Shown piece by piece: positions 18,164 to 27,683 of a stretch of 64,000 bases of DNA. The DNA is from Rhodospirillaceae bacterium (GTDB lineage: Bacteria; Pseudomonadota; Alphaproteobacteria; Rhodospirillales; Rhodospirillaceae): the NCBI GenBank assembly GCA_040219235.1, contig JAVJSV010000021.1:146140-210139 (forward strand), read 5' to 3'. The position numbers were made by a program, and so were the translations under genes. A model generated the notes under the pieces. That model was given only the letters and a program-made list of their open reading frames with translations, was not told the DNA's origin and ran no database searches. The stretch's first letter is position 1, and the number at the start of each line of letters is the position of its first letter.

Positions 18164-18892
18164 GTGAGCTTCAAGAAACGTCTCATTTTCTTTGTGGTTG
18201 GGCTTGGAGTGTCTCTGCTCACCTATAACTTGGTGTTTGCCTCTGAAACCAACACCTCTGGTGCCACTGAGTCTCAGCGTATTCTCGATGCTGTAAAGGT
18301 GTGGGTGAATGGCCGCTACGACAGTTCTGAACAGGTTCAGCGCGATATCGACAATAACGTTCCCGAGAACCTTCAGCATCGCCTGATGCATCAACTTTTT
18401 TTACCGGTAGAGCTGCCTTTCCTTGACGGAGTCACAATCTATCAACAATCTTCTATTGATGGTTCAGACGATAAAGAGTGGATCATCCGCCGTGGAGTCT
18501 TGCATTTTTTTGTGAGTCCAGAGACCGGACAGGTTCATCAACGTGAATTATCCTTTGTGGACGAAGAGAAATTTTACAACGTCCACCGTAATCCAGAACA
18601 ATTGGACGGATTGACCATCGAAGATTTCACTTGGCGTCTTGGCTGTGACTTTAAGCTAAGTTTGCGAGAGGACGGTAAGGTCATCTCAGGCCCAATGGAT
18701 TTTGGCCCCTGCCGGATGATTAATCCCGGCAGTGGTGAAGATATGATCGCGGAAGATTCAATTCATATCACCCCTAATGAATATTGGTTTCTTGGGCGCT
18801 ATCGTGACAAAGAGGGGCAGATCGTTTGGGGTACGGAGAGTGATGAAATGAATAAACTGAAACGCGTTAGCACATTAGAGGTTGGACAATGA
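18164..18892 (+). CDS. Exported CpeT/CpcT-like protein
   Basis: A 242-residue protein with a signal peptide (LIFFVVGLGVSLLTYNLVFA). The mature part has the layout of the CpeT/CpcT family, whose cyanobacterial members act in attaching phycobilins to phycobiliproteins: VWVNGRYDSSEQVQRDI near the start, then FLPVELPFLDGVTIYQQ, a central GCDFKLSLREDG and MDFGPCRM, and a closing YRDKEGQIVWGTESDEMN. No phycobilisome genes are visible, so another hydrophobic or tetrapyrrole ligand is more likely. The GTG start has GGAGG five bases upstream. It overlaps the next gene by ATGA. Confidence 0.65.
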   Translation: MSFKKRLIFFVVGLGVSLLTYNLVFASETNTSGATESQRILDAVKVWVNGRYDSSEQVQRDIDNNVPENLQHRLMHQLFLPVELPFLDGVTIYQQSSIDGSDDKEWIIRRGVLHFFVSPETGQVHQRELSFVDEEKFYNVHRNPEQLDGLTIEDFTWRLGCDFKLSLREDGKVISGPMDFGPCRMINPGSGEDMIAEDSIHITPNEYWFLGRYRDKEGQIVWGTESDEMNKLKRVSTLEVGQ

Positions 18893-19623
18893 TCACTTCT
18901 CTCAGGCATACCGTTTTAGCCTTGGTCGCGGTTATGGCTATGACTTTTCCATCCCACACGTTTGCCCAGGATGAGTATGCGCCTGCGGACGGGTCAGCAC
19001 CAGATGGTATTCTCGTCTTTGGTGGAACACGCGGTACAGGTTTAGAGGTTATCAAAATTCTTGCGGCGCGCGGAGATGCTGTCACGGCTTTTGTCAGGCC
19101 GACGTCAGATGTGGCGGAGCTTCAATCTTTGGGCGTTGAGTTGTTCGAAGGTGATGCCCTTGAAGCAGACTCGGTACAAGCAGCCTTTGAGTCTGGCTCC
19201 TACCAGGCCGTGATCAGTTCACTTGGCAGCAGCGGAGGCGATAGTCCTGTTGATGACGTTGGCACGATCAATATTGCAACAGCTGCCGTTGCATCTGGTG
19301 TGAACCGTATGCTGATGGTCAGTTCCATTGGTGCTGGGGAAAGCCTACAGGCGTTACCATTCTTTGTGCGTTGGGTATTGGGGTCTGCCCTAGAACGCAA
19401 AACCACGGCTGAAAACTACATTAAGGCCAGTACGTTGGATTATACGATTATCCGTCCCGGTGGCTTGGGCGAAGGGCCAGCAACCGGAACTGGCTTTCTG
19501 GTTGAGGACACCCAGCGTTTCGACTGGGGACGAATCCCGCGCGCTGAAGTCGCCCGTTTATTGGTTATAGCCTTTGATGATCCCACGAGTCTGCGCAAGG
19601 TTTATCATGCCGTGCCTGATTAG
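18889..19623 (+). CDS. Exported NAD(P)-binding Rossmann-fold (atypical SDR) protein
   Basis: A 244-residue protein with a Sec-type signal (TVLALVAVMAMTFPSHTFAQ) followed by an acidic linker and a Rossmann start, LVFGGTRGTGLEVIKIL. Family-like elements follow: FEGDALEADSVQAAF, AVISSLGSSGG, RMLMVSSIGAGESL, LDYTIIRPGGLGEGP. It is translationally coupled (ATGA) to the CpeT-like gene, so the two probably work together in the periplasm. The overall order matches the other two exported Rossmann proteins and suggests they are paralogues. The substrate is unknown. Confidence 0.78.
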   Translation: MITSLRHTVLALVAVMAMTFPSHTFAQDEYAPADGSAPDGILVFGGTRGTGLEVIKILAARGDAVTAFVRPTSDVAELQSLGVELFEGDALEADSVQAAFESGSYQAVISSLGSSGGDSPVDDVGTINIATAAVASGVNRMLMVSSIGAGESLQALPFFVRWVLGSALERKTTAENYIKASTLDYTIIRPGGLGEGPATGTGFLVEDTQRFDWGRIPRAEVARLLVIAFDDPTSLRKVYHAVPD

Positions 19624-19772
19624 GGTGGAAGGCGCTTTTGTTTGCTTTTGGTCTAATTCTTGTAGCAGAGTTATAATAATTCTTCGCTAAAGCACAGTAG
19701 CTCTGAGGTGATGGGTTCAATGGGAAGCGCCTGTTAAGCAGCTACGATTTCTGGGTAAGGGGGAAGCCAAGT

Positions 19773-20678
19773 ATGTCAGAATCGGGTTCTGTTACTCCTC
19801 AGTTGGGAATTCTCCAGCGCTACTATCGACCGCCCTATATCGGCCTTCTGGCGTTTGTAGCTGTGCTGCTCGCTGTACCGCTGGCCCATTCATTAGTTAT
19901 CGCTGTAAGGGATATTGTTGGCTACGAGAATGCGGGTGGTTTGTTCCTGTCCATTGGGGTCATCGCGGCGGTGATGTTGTATATCGGCGCGCGCCGTAAT
20001 GAAGAGGTAAGTGGAACGCTACTCGGTTTCACGGCAGGCATGCTGATATGGATTGGCTGGGCGTCCTACTCGTTCAAGTTTAATGAAATCTCTTTGGCGA
20101 TGCCTATGGCAGAAGTTGCTCCGGGCGTGAAGTGGCCAGCTCATTTGCTCTTTATACAAGGGTCTTTGGGCATTTGTGTTGCGACGCTGCTCTTCTTTGT
20201 TTTCAACAAAGATACAAGATGCAACGCATTCCGGTGGTTGCAAAAAGTACTGCGGATGAATCTAGGAGACCCATCACCTGCCAAAGACCGCAATTTTTGC
20301 CGGATCACATTTTTGGAAACAATTTACGTTACCTGGTTTTGCTATGCGACCTCACTGTTGCTCGGTGACCAGAGGTTTTTGGGTTATGATCATCCTGTCA
20401 CGTATGGGATTGCTGGGGGATTGGCGATCTGGGGACTCTACTTATTATGGCGGCTATGCCATTACACGCGGGTTATGGCCGCAGTCCGATACGCAATCCC
20501 AACCAAAGCAATTTTCTGGATTCCTTTTGGCGAATTGGCTCCACGCTATGGATTTTATGAGGAGGTCTGGCTGAATCCACTACAGTACTCAGCGGCTATG
20601 TGGACTGTACTCGTTGCTTTCCTTGTTCTTATTATTGCGACCGGCCTAGTACCCCAGCGTCGGCAGTCTAAGCGTTAG
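19773..20678 (+). CDS. Polytopic membrane protein of unknown function
   Basis: A 301-residue integral membrane protein with about seven predicted helices, among them IGLLAFVAVLLAVPLAHSLV, SIGVIAAVMLYIGA, GFTAGMLIWIGWASYSF, GSLGICVATLLFFVF, YGIAGGLAIWGLYLLW and a last one near LVAFLVLIIATGLVP. I do not recognise the family. A cytosolic loop with CNAFRWLQKVLRM lies between helices 4 and 5. GGGGGAAG lies 8 bases before the ATG. Its stop overlaps that of the convergent thiolase by 4 bp. It is not clearly in an operon; 149 bp separates it from the Rossmann gene. Confidence 0.7.
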   Translation: MSESGSVTPQLGILQRYYRPPYIGLLAFVAVLLAVPLAHSLVIAVRDIVGYENAGGLFLSIGVIAAVMLYIGARRNEEVSGTLLGFTAGMLIWIGWASYSFKFNEISLAMPMAEVAPGVKWPAHLLFIQGSLGICVATLLFFVFNKDTRCNAFRWLQKVLRMNLGDPSPAKDRNFCRITFLETIYVTWFCYATSLLLGDQRFLGYDHPVTYGIAGGLAIWGLYLLWRLCHYTRVMAAVRYAIPTKAIFWIPFGELAPRYGFYEEVWLNPLQYSAAMWTVLVAFLVLIIATGLVPQRRQSKR

Positions 20679-21865
20679 TGGATGGCCTCAATGATACCCG
20701 CGATCCCCTGACCACCCCCGATACACATTGTGATCAATCCATAGCGCCCCTTAATACGATGCAGTTCGTAGATGGCTTTTACCGTTAGAATAGCACCGGT
20801 TGCGCCAACCGGGTGGCCAAGCGCAATCGCACCGCCATTGGGATTGGTTTTGTCTTCTGGAAACCCAAGATCACGCGCCACAGCACAGGCTTGCGCTGCA
20901 AACGCTTCATTAGATTCAATCACATCCATGTCTTGAATAGACAGCCCGGTTTTTTGCAGCAAACGTTGCACGGCAGGTACAGGGCCAATGCCCATCTCTG
21001 ATGGGTCGACGGCAGCATGCGCATAACCGACCAATCGCGCGATTGGCTTTGCTCCTACTCGTGCAGCCGCTTCTTCTTCCATCATGACCAATGCGGCAGC
21101 GCCGTCGTTGATACCTGACGCATTGCCGGGTGTCACAACCCCATCTTTCTTAAAGGCGGGACGCAGCGCACCTAGGTCTTCTATTGTGACGTCACCGCGT
21201 ACATGTTCGTCTTGGTCAAAGGTCACTGTGTCTCTGCCCTGTTTTACGTCCAGAGACAGAATTTGATTGGCGAACCGCCCCTCGGCCTGGGCCGTTGCTG
21301 CGCGTCTGTGACTCTCGACAGCAATCGCGTCCTGTGTATACCGGTCAATGTTCCATTTTGCGGCGATGTTCTCTGCCGTGATACCCATATGTCCGTTGCC
21401 AAAGGGGTCATTGAGTGCGCCCAATAGTGTGTCGATCATGGCAGCGTCGCCCATCTTTTGACCCCAACGCTGCGCAGGCAGCAAATAAGGTGCGCGGCTC
21501 ATACATTCAGCACCACCGGCAATTGCCGTATCTATGTCCCCTAAAAGAATCTGTTGTGCAGCAGAGACCACTGCCTGAAAGCCGCTGCCGCACAATCGAT
21601 TGACGGTGACGGCTGGCGTGACAATCGGCAGCCCACCTTCCAGGGCGGCAACGCGCGCCAGATACGGATCGCGTGTATCGGTTGGTACAACATTGCCAAA
21701 GACCACGCTTTCAACGGAGTCTGGGGCAATGTTAGCGCGCGCGACGGCTTCACGAGTCACGGCTGCTGCCAAAGCCGTAGGGGGATGGTCTTTAAGGCTT
21801 CCCCCAAAGCTACCGATGGCCGTTCTAACGCCAGAGACAAATACGACGTGTCGTTTGTGAGACAT
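20675..21865 (-). CDS. Acetyl-CoA C-acyltransferase (thiolase)
   Basis: Thiolase of 396 residues; it cleaves 3-ketoacyl-CoA in beta-oxidation or condenses two acetyl-CoA. The nucleophilic Cys92 is in VNRLCGSGFQAVVSA; the catalytic His region is GGAIALGHPVGATGA and the second Cys region is TMCIGGGQG. An ATG with upstream AGGAGAG supports the start. Together with the FadJ-like gene at 14657 it would complete a beta-oxidation cycle. Sequence alone does not separate a degradative (FadA/FadI) from a biosynthetic (PhaA/AtoB) role, although the VFGNVVPTD segment resembles the acetyl-CoA acetyltransferase branch. Confidence 0.92.
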   Translation of the reverse strand: MSHKRHVVFVSGVRTAIGSFGGSLKDHPPTALAAAVTREAVARANIAPDSVESVVFGNVVPTDTRDPYLARVAALEGGLPIVTPAVTVNRLCGSGFQAVVSAAQQILLGDIDTAIAGGAECMSRAPYLLPAQRWGQKMGDAAMIDTLLGALNDPFGNGHMGITAENIAAKWNIDRYTQDAIAVESHRRAATAQAEGRFANQILSLDVKQGRDTVTFDQDEHVRGDVTIEDLGALRPAFKKDGVVTPGNASGINDGAAALVMMEEEAAARVGAKPIARLVGYAHAAVDPSEMGIGPVPAVQRLLQKTGLSIQDMDVIESNEAFAAQACAVARDLGFPEDKTNPNGGAIALGHPVGATGAILTVKAIYELHRIKGRYGLITMCIGGGQGIAGIIEAIH

Positions 21866-21920
21866 GATTTCTCTCCTGCATTTTTGAGGGTCGGTGTTGG
21901 CGGTAAATTCACAGTCTAAA

Positions 21921-21955
21921 GAAAAAGGGCCTCAGCTGTGTAGCTAAAGACCCTT
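21921..21955 (-). terminator. Rho-independent terminator after tRNA-Asp
   Basis: Read on the minus strand, AAGGGTCTT...AGCT pairs with AGCT...GGCCCTT around an ACAC loop (with one bulge), followed by TTTTTCTTT. It lies 23 bp downstream of the tRNA 3' end. Confidence 0.65.
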
Positions 21956-21977
21956 ATCAAAACTCTATGCCATAAAG

Positions 21978-22054
<77 letters not shown>

Positions 22055-22201
22055 TAACTGGGCTCCGCAAATTCACCAAAAAGGCGCGGCGTCCTGCGGA
22101 AGGAGCGGGGTTGTAACAGGCATGGCACGGCGGCGCAAGAGGTCTGGCACTCGGATTATCAATGTTGCGGATCGCGCCACGGCGCGGACTTTCAAAATAG
22201 G

Positions 22202-22540
22202 TTAATGGCGGTGTCGTGCCGACCAATATCTGATCGAGATGAGACCTAGGGTGGCACCTAGAGCGTCTGCGAAGAGATCCCATAAATCCGGGTGCCGCCC
22301 AGGTGAAAAAGCCTGACCGGCCTCTATCAAACCACCATACAGTGTGCATGCCAAAAAGATCAGGAAAACATGAGGTTTTGGACATGTCAGCCGCATAAGA
22401 ATGGCTAAAACAGCAAAGGCGGTGCCATGCTCCAGCTTGTCATAGCCTCCCGTTGAGATCGCTGTTTCGGCTGGTAAGAGTGACAAAATGGCAATCCCCA
22501 AAGCCCAGGACGCGCATAAAATGGCTGTCAGTCTAGGCAT
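22202..22540 (-). CDS. VanZ-like membrane protein
   Basis: A 112-residue membrane protein with about three to four helices. The VanZ-family pattern is present: GGYDKLEHGTAFAVLAIL, then TLYGGLIEAGQAFSPGRHPD and DLFADALGATLGL. The family is named for a teicoplanin-resistance protein, but most members, probably including this one, have unknown roles. It sits alone on the minus strand, divergent from the histidine kinase. Confidence 0.8.
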   Translation of the reverse strand: MPRLTAILCASWALGIAILSLLPAETAISTGGYDKLEHGTAFAVLAILMRLTCPKPHVFLIFLACTLYGGLIEAGQAFSPGRHPDLWDLFADALGATLGLISIRYWSARHRH

Positions 22541-22743
22541 TAGAACGGACTCCGCGAAGATGCACTCATTCTTCTAATAACCTTGCGGTACCATCAGAGT
22601 TCCAGTTTTCATATTGTTGAAGTGCAATATACACGTATTAGTTTAGTAATCGTGTGGACAAACTTTTTGGTGGACGTCCCGCGTTTAGGAAACTATTTTT
22701 TAGTCTAAACTAGTTTTGATCCTTGAATAGGATTCCTCCACGT

Positions 22744-24291
22744 ATGCTTGCCGCAGACGTTCATAGTGCAGTGTCGCCAAAAGGGACAGACGCAGAAGAT
22801 GGCGCAGGCTTGCTATCGCTTGCTGAGACCATTGGCAATATGGGGCATTGGCACTGGCAGGTCGATGCTGACACCATGACATGGTCGCCCCAAGTCTTTA
22901 GCATTTTTGATGAAAACCCCTCTTTTTTTACGCCCTCTCTCAGCCATTTTGTAGACTCGTTTTATGCCACAGATCGTCAGCGTGTTGCTGCGTATTTGAA
23001 TAAGGCCACAGCAGATGCCGTAAGTTTTGAATTTGACGCACGGATCGTGACGCGGACGAGTGCTTTAAAAAACATCATCGTTAAAGGTCAGGCTGAGTTT
23101 GATCAAAGCGGCAAGGCCAGCGCTCTGGTTGGAGTGATTACGGATGTCACTGCCGCTTTCAAAACGTTGCAAGCTGTGCGTGATCAGAAAGATATGCTTG
23201 ATCTTGCTGCGCAGGTATCTGGCCTAGGGCATTGGGTTTGGGATCCGGAACAGGCCAGCCTAGCCTTTTGTTCTGACCATCTCTGCTGCATGTTCGCCAC
23301 CCAACTCGAAAAGTTGCTGTCCGGTATTTCGCATCCATCTGAGTTTTCCCGGTTTGTTCATGAAGATGACCGGAGCGTCTATGTTAACACCCTCTCAAGC
23401 AGCATCGTTGCTGCGCGCCCCTATGATCTTGAATATCGGTGTGCACCATCGATCGGCGTGCGTTTTTATAGGGAAATAGGTCAGCCAGTTGTAGACAAAG
23501 CGGGAAACCTGAAACGCTATATTACGACGGTTCAAGATATCACGGCAGCTAAGATTCGTGAGACCGAGTTAGATAAAGCGCGTCAAGAACTCCAGCAGTC
23601 TGTGCAGGCAAAAGACCAATTATTTTCAATCATTGGTCACGACCTCAAGAGTCCGTTTAACAACATCATTGGGTTCGCATCTTTGCTCTCTAGCGAAGAC
23701 GTTAAGCTCCCGCCTGAAAAGGTTAAAGAGTATGGCGCGTTGATTGTAGAGGCGGCCCAGAATACGAATGCACTGCTTGATAACCTGTTGGCATGGGCTG
23801 CAGTTGAAAGTGCTGACTTACCATTTCGGTGCACAAAATTTGAGCTTGAAAGTGCTGTTGAAGAAAGTATTCGTCCGTTGCAACTTTTGGCTCGGGCAAA
23901 GGGCGTCGAAATTAGACATGCATTAGAGCACATGCAGGTCACTGCAGACCGTAATATGGTGCAGACTGTGTTTCGTAATCTTATAAATAACGCTATTAAG
24001 TTCTGTGAGACAGGAAATCAGATTGCAATTTCTGCGCAGATTAAAAAGGACGCCCCTGAGCATGTACATATCACCGTCACAGACGACGGCGTCGGCATGG
24101 ATGCTGATAAAGTGGAGGCGTTTCTTCAAAGTCGCAAACTTTCGACCACACTCGGCACGGGTGGAGAGACCGGATACGGTCTCGGACTCAGGCTTTGCCT
24201 CAATTTGGTGCATCGCCATGGCGGCGACCTATGGGTTGAGTCCAATCCTGGATCGGGCTGTAAATTCCATTTCACTCTCCCTACCGGCTAA
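22744..24291 (+). CDS. Soluble PAS-domain sensor histidine kinase
   Basis: A 515-residue cytoplasmic sensor kinase without transmembrane helices. Two PAS-like domains (residues ~20-140, beginning LAETIGNMGHWHWQVD, and ~150-275, beginning LDLAAQVSGLGHWVWD) precede a HisKA H-box (FSIIGHDLKSPFNNIIGFAS) and an HATPase domain with N-box FRNLINNAIKF, G1 DDGVGMD and G2 TGYGLGLRLCLNLV. No response regulator is adjacent, so it is an orphan kinase. The ATG at 22744 is preferred; an in-frame TTG at 22723 is possible. The PAS ligand is unknown. The next gene follows after 27 bp. Confidence 0.9.
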   Translation: MLAADVHSAVSPKGTDAEDGAGLLSLAETIGNMGHWHWQVDADTMTWSPQVFSIFDENPSFFTPSLSHFVDSFYATDRQRVAAYLNKATADAVSFEFDARIVTRTSALKNIIVKGQAEFDQSGKASALVGVITDVTAAFKTLQAVRDQKDMLDLAAQVSGLGHWVWDPEQASLAFCSDHLCCMFATQLEKLLSGISHPSEFSRFVHEDDRSVYVNTLSSSIVAARPYDLEYRCAPSIGVRFYREIGQPVVDKAGNLKRYITTVQDITAAKIRETELDKARQELQQSVQAKDQLFSIIGHDLKSPFNNIIGFASLLSSEDVKLPPEKVKEYGALIVEAAQNTNALLDNLLAWAAVESADLPFRCTKFELESAVEESIRPLQLLARAKGVEIRHALEHMQVTADRNMVQTVFRNLINNAIKFCETGNQIAISAQIKKDAPEHVHITVTDDGVGMDADKVEAFLQSRKLSTTLGTGGETGYGLGLRLCLNLVHRHGGDLWVESNPGSGCKFHFTLPTG

Positions 24292-24318
24292 AGTCGTTGA
24301 CGCCATAGGCCATCTCAA

Positions 24319-24951
24319 ATGACGGTTGTCTATTCAGCCACAGAGGGCAGCTCTCCCGGATATCTTATTTGGGAAGATGCTGAAAAAGAAACTTGGTGGT
24401 TGGCCCGCAGTCACAGCGACGGTTTCACATTTGTTATCGCCCCCGATAGCATTACTTCGCACATTTTGGTGCTCAGGCAAGCCGAAGGCGGTAAAGACCA
24501 TCGCATCATTGTTGCCGTGCCTTTAACACTTCACGGTGATTTGGTTTCTGCAATTGCTGAAGCAAAAAGATTAGCTGTGAGATGGGTGAGTGAAGCGAAC
24601 TCCCCAGAAATTATAAGTGCCGTTCGATCATGGCGGGCAAAGCGATGGACTAGAATTGCGCTGAAGGAGGTTCCTTTGGCCTTTGTTGCCGTGATGATCG
24701 GTGTCGCCCTGTCTTTTTTTGTCTCAGCGTTTTTTATCATGACGAATTTTACTGGCTGGACGATGGTTGTTGTCGGCACGCTTTTGGGTCTGGCATCAGG
24801 GTGGCTGTTAAAATGGGCAGCGGACCGGAAGTTCACCAGTTTAATGGGACCGCTCGGTCGTTTCATTACGGTGGTCGGCGGCGCGACCCTGGGCGCACTT
24901 TTAACCGTGTCGTCTTTCTTGGTTTTGTTTAGCGGCGCACCGCCGGTTTAA
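24319..24951 (+). CDS. Membrane protein of unknown function downstream of the sensor kinase
   Basis: A 210-residue protein not assigned to a family. The first ~115 residues are soluble (SSPGYLIWEDAEKETWWLAR, then IIVAVPLTLHGD) and the rest holds three predicted helices (VPLAFVAVMIGVALSFFVSA, WTMVVVGTLLGLASGWLL, ITVVGGATLGALLTVSSFLV). It follows the histidine kinase by 27 bp, probably in one transcript. Its last codons and stop lie inside a 22-bp tandem repeat (24935-25000). Confidence 0.7.
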   Translation: MTVVYSATEGSSPGYLIWEDAEKETWWLARSHSDGFTFVIAPDSITSHILVLRQAEGGKDHRIIVAVPLTLHGDLVSAIAEAKRLAVRWVSEANSPEIISAVRSWRAKRWTRIALKEVPLAFVAVMIGVALSFFVSAFFIMTNFTGWTMVVVGTLLGLASGWLLKWAADRKFTSLMGPLGRFITVVGGATLGALLTVSSFLVLFSGAPPV

Positions 24952-25000
24952 AGGCGGCGCACCGCCGACTTAAATGATGCGCACCGCCGATTTAAACAAC
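24935..25000 (+). repeat. Three tandem 22-bp repeats spanning a stop codon
   Basis: Three head-to-tail units begin at 24935, 24957 and 24979. Each starts with GCGCACCGCCG, followed by a variant of (G/A)(T/C)TTAAA and a less conserved tail. The first unit contains the TAA of the upstream membrane-protein gene; the array ends 14 bp from the convergent metH stop. Confidence 0.9.
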
Positions 25001-25013
25001 CGTGCCTGTGTCT

Positions 25014-27683
25014 CTAAGCAGGTTTGTCAGGGTCGTAGTTGAGGTTAGGAGCGAGCCAGCGCTCCATGGTTTTAATGTCAAAACCTTTGCGGACGGCATA
25101 ATCCTCGACTTGATCCCGCTCAATTTTGCCGACCCCAAAATATTGGCTGTCGGGATGTCCAAAATAGAAACCAGAGACAGAGGAAGCGGGCCACATCGCG
25201 AAGCTCTCAGTTAAAGACACGCCCGTATGTTTTTCAGCATCCAGCAACTCCCACAGCAGAGCTTTTTCCGTATGATCGGGGCATGCCGGGTAGCCTGGTG
25301 CGGGCCTGATTCCTCTATACTGCTCCTGTATGAGGTCTTCATTTTTCAAGTTTTCGTCAGACGCATAACCCCAAAGTTCTTTGCGGACCTTTTGATGCAT
25401 GCGTTCGGCAAATGCCTCCGCAAGCCTATCCGCTAAGGCTTTAAGAAGGATTGAGTTGTAGTCATCCTGGTCGTCTTCAAACTTCTTGACCGGCGCATCA
25501 ATACCTAGCCCTGTTGTGACGACAAAGGCACCCAGCGTGTCTATAAGGCCGCTGTCTTTTGGAGCGATAAAGTCAGCCAGAGCCAGGTTGGCGCGGTCTC
25601 TGCCTTTGCGGGGCATTTGTTGACGCAGTGTATGGAAAGTCTGCAGGGTTTTTGAGCGCGATTCATCGCTATAAACTTCGATGTCATCACCCACTGCGTT
25701 GGCGGGCCAAAGACCGACGACCGCTTTCGCCGTGAGCCATTTTTCGCCGATCAGTCTCTGCAGCATGGCTTGGGCATCATTATAAAGCGAACGCGCTGTC
25801 TCTCCCACGTAACTATCATTAAAAATATTGGGGTAAGTGCCCTTCAATTCCCATGTCGCAAAAAACGGCGACCAATCAATGCTGGTGGTTAGCTCAGCAA
25901 GGTCATAGTCATCGTAGATTGTAAGGCCAGGCGCTTTCGGTTTAGTTGTCTCGTATGACCCCCAGTCAATCTGTTGTTTATTGGCGCGAGCATCAGCGAG
26001 GGGTAGTCGTGTTTTTGCTCTCTGACCTTTTTCATGAGCATCGCGAACAGAGTTATATTCTTCACGCACAGACGCCATGAAGTCGTCTCTTAGCGAAGGC
26101 GATAAAAGGTTGCTGGCGACCCCGACTGCGCGTGATGCATCGGTCACATATATGGTTGCGCCGTCATACTTAGGCGCAACTTTTACAGCTGTATGGACTT
26201 TGGAGGTTGTTGCCCCCCCAATAAGTAATGGCGTGTTCATGCCAAGACGTTTCATCTCGCTGGCAACGTAAGACATTTCCTCAAGGCTTGGCGTGATGAG
26301 GCCGGAGAGGCCGATTATGTTTGCGTTTTCAGCTTTTGCTGCCGCCAGAATCTTCTCACAAGACACCATGACGCCAAGATCAACGATGTCGAAGTTGTTA
26401 CACTGTAAAACTACACCGACAATATTCTTGCCAATGTCATGTACGTCGCCTTTTACAGTGGCAAGTACGATTTTTCCTTTTGAGCCCGTGTCTGAGTTCG
26501 GGTTGTTTGCTTTTTCTTCCTCAATAAAGGGAATCAAATAAGCCACAGCTTTTTTCATAACCCGGGCGCTTTTCACCACTTGGGGCAGGAACATCTTTCC
26601 TGAGCCAAACAGGTCGCCAACAATGTTCATCCCGTCCATCAACGGGCCTTCGATCACATCAAGCGGTCGATCTGTGTTTTGACGAGCTTCTTCTGTGTCT
26701 TCTTCGATGAAATCAGTGACACCGTTTACAAGCGCATGGCTGAGGCGATCGTTGACAGACTTCTCGCGCCAGGACAGATCAACCACCCGCTTCTTGCCTT
26801 CGCCACGATACTGATCCGCGATTTCCAACAAGCGGTCTGTGGCGTCAGGACGACGGTTAAGAATGACGTCTTCAACGCGCTCCTTCAGGTCTTCGGGAAT
26901 GTCGGCATACACGGCCAGCTGTCCGGCGTTGACGATGCCCATGTCCATCCCGGCTTGAATGGCATGATACAGAAAGACGGAATGCATAGCTTCGCGGATA
27001 GGTTCATTGCCGCGGAAGGAGAACGATATATTCGAGACGCCGCCGGAGATATGGCAGTGCGGCAGGGTTTCTTTAATTCTGCGCGTGGCTTCAATAAAGT
27101 CCAGTGCATAGCCGTTGTGCTCTTCGATGCCGGTCGCTACGGCAAAGATATTGGGATCGAAAATAATATCTTCAGGCGGGAACCCGATTTTCTCGGTCAG
27201 CAATTTGTAGGACCGGGTGCAGATTTCTACTTTACGGTCAGCGGTGTCGGCTTGGCCGTTTTCATCGAACGCCATCACGACTACGGCCGCGCCATAGCGT
27301 TTCAGCTTACGGGCCTGCTCGAAAAACGGCGCTTCGCCCTCTTTTAGGCTGATGGAATTAACAACAGATTTGCCCTGAACACATTTTAGTCCGGCTTCAA
27401 TGACCGACCATTTAGAAGAGTCGATCATGATGGGCACGCGGCTGATGTCTGGTTCTGATGCAATCAGGTTCAGGAATCGCACCATGGCGGCTTCTGAATC
27501 CAGCATGGCTTCGTCCATGTTTATGTCGATGATCTGAGCACCGTTTACAACTTGATCGCGGGCAACATCCAGGGCGGCCTCAAAGTCATCATTGAGGATC
27601 AGCTTTTTGAATTTTGCCGACCCGGTGACGTTGGTCCGTTCACCGATATTAACAAATGTGGTTGAGGCTGACGATGTGCTCAT
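25014..27683 (-). CDS. metH: Cobalamin-dependent methionine synthase, folate/B12/AdoMet part (split MetH)
   Basis: The C-terminal three modules of MetH in a separate 889-residue chain. In order: the pterin-binding domain ([51 protein letters not shown]), the cap helices, the B12-binding domain with [15 protein letters not shown] holding the cobalt-ligating His, and the AdoMet reactivation domain ([36 protein letters not shown]). It transfers the methyl of methyl-THF through cobalamin to homocysteine bound on the partner chain. Its ATG overlaps the stop of the partner gene by ATGA, so the two halves are translationally coupled. Confidence 0.95.
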   Translation of the reverse strand: MSTSSASTTFVNIGERTNVTGSAKFKKLILNDDFEAALDVARDQVVNGAQIIDINMDEAMLDSEAAMVRFLNLIASEPDISRVPIMIDSSKWSVIEAGLKCVQGKSVVNSISLKEGEAPFFEQARKLKRYGAAVVVMAFDENGQADTADRKVEICTRSYKLLTEKIGFPPEDIIFDPNIFAVATGIEEHNGYALDFIEATRRIKETLPHCHISGGVSNISFSFRGNEPIREAMHSVFLYHAIQAGMDMGIVNAGQLAVYADIPEDLKERVEDVILNRRPDATDRLLEIADQYRGEGKKRVVDLSWREKSVNDRLSHALVNGVTDFIEEDTEEARQNTDRPLDVIEGPLMDGMNIVGDLFGSGKMFLPQVVKSARVMKKAVAYLIPFIEEEKANNPNSDTGSKGKIVLATVKGDVHDIGKNIVGVVLQCNNFDIVDLGVMVSCEKILAAAKAENANIIGLSGLITPSLEEMSYVASEMKRLGMNTPLLIGGATTSKVHTAVKVAPKYDGATIYVTDASRAVGVASNLLSPSLRDDFMASVREEYNSVRDAHEKGQRAKTRLPLADARANKQQIDWGSYETTKPKAPGLTIYDDYDLAELTTSIDWSPFFATWELKGTYPNIFNDSYVGETARSLYNDAQAMLQRLIGEKWLTAKAVVGLWPANAVGDDIEVYSDESRSKTLQTFHTLRQQMPRKGRDRANLALADFIAPKDSGLIDTLGAFVVTTGLGIDAPVKKFEDDQDDYNSILLKALADRLAEAFAERMHQKVRKELWGYASDENLKNEDLIQEQYRGIRPAPGYPACPDHTEKALLWELLDAEKHTGVSLTESFAMWPASSVSGFYFGHPDSQYFGVGKIERDQVEDYAVRKGFDIKTMERWLAPNLNYDPDKPA

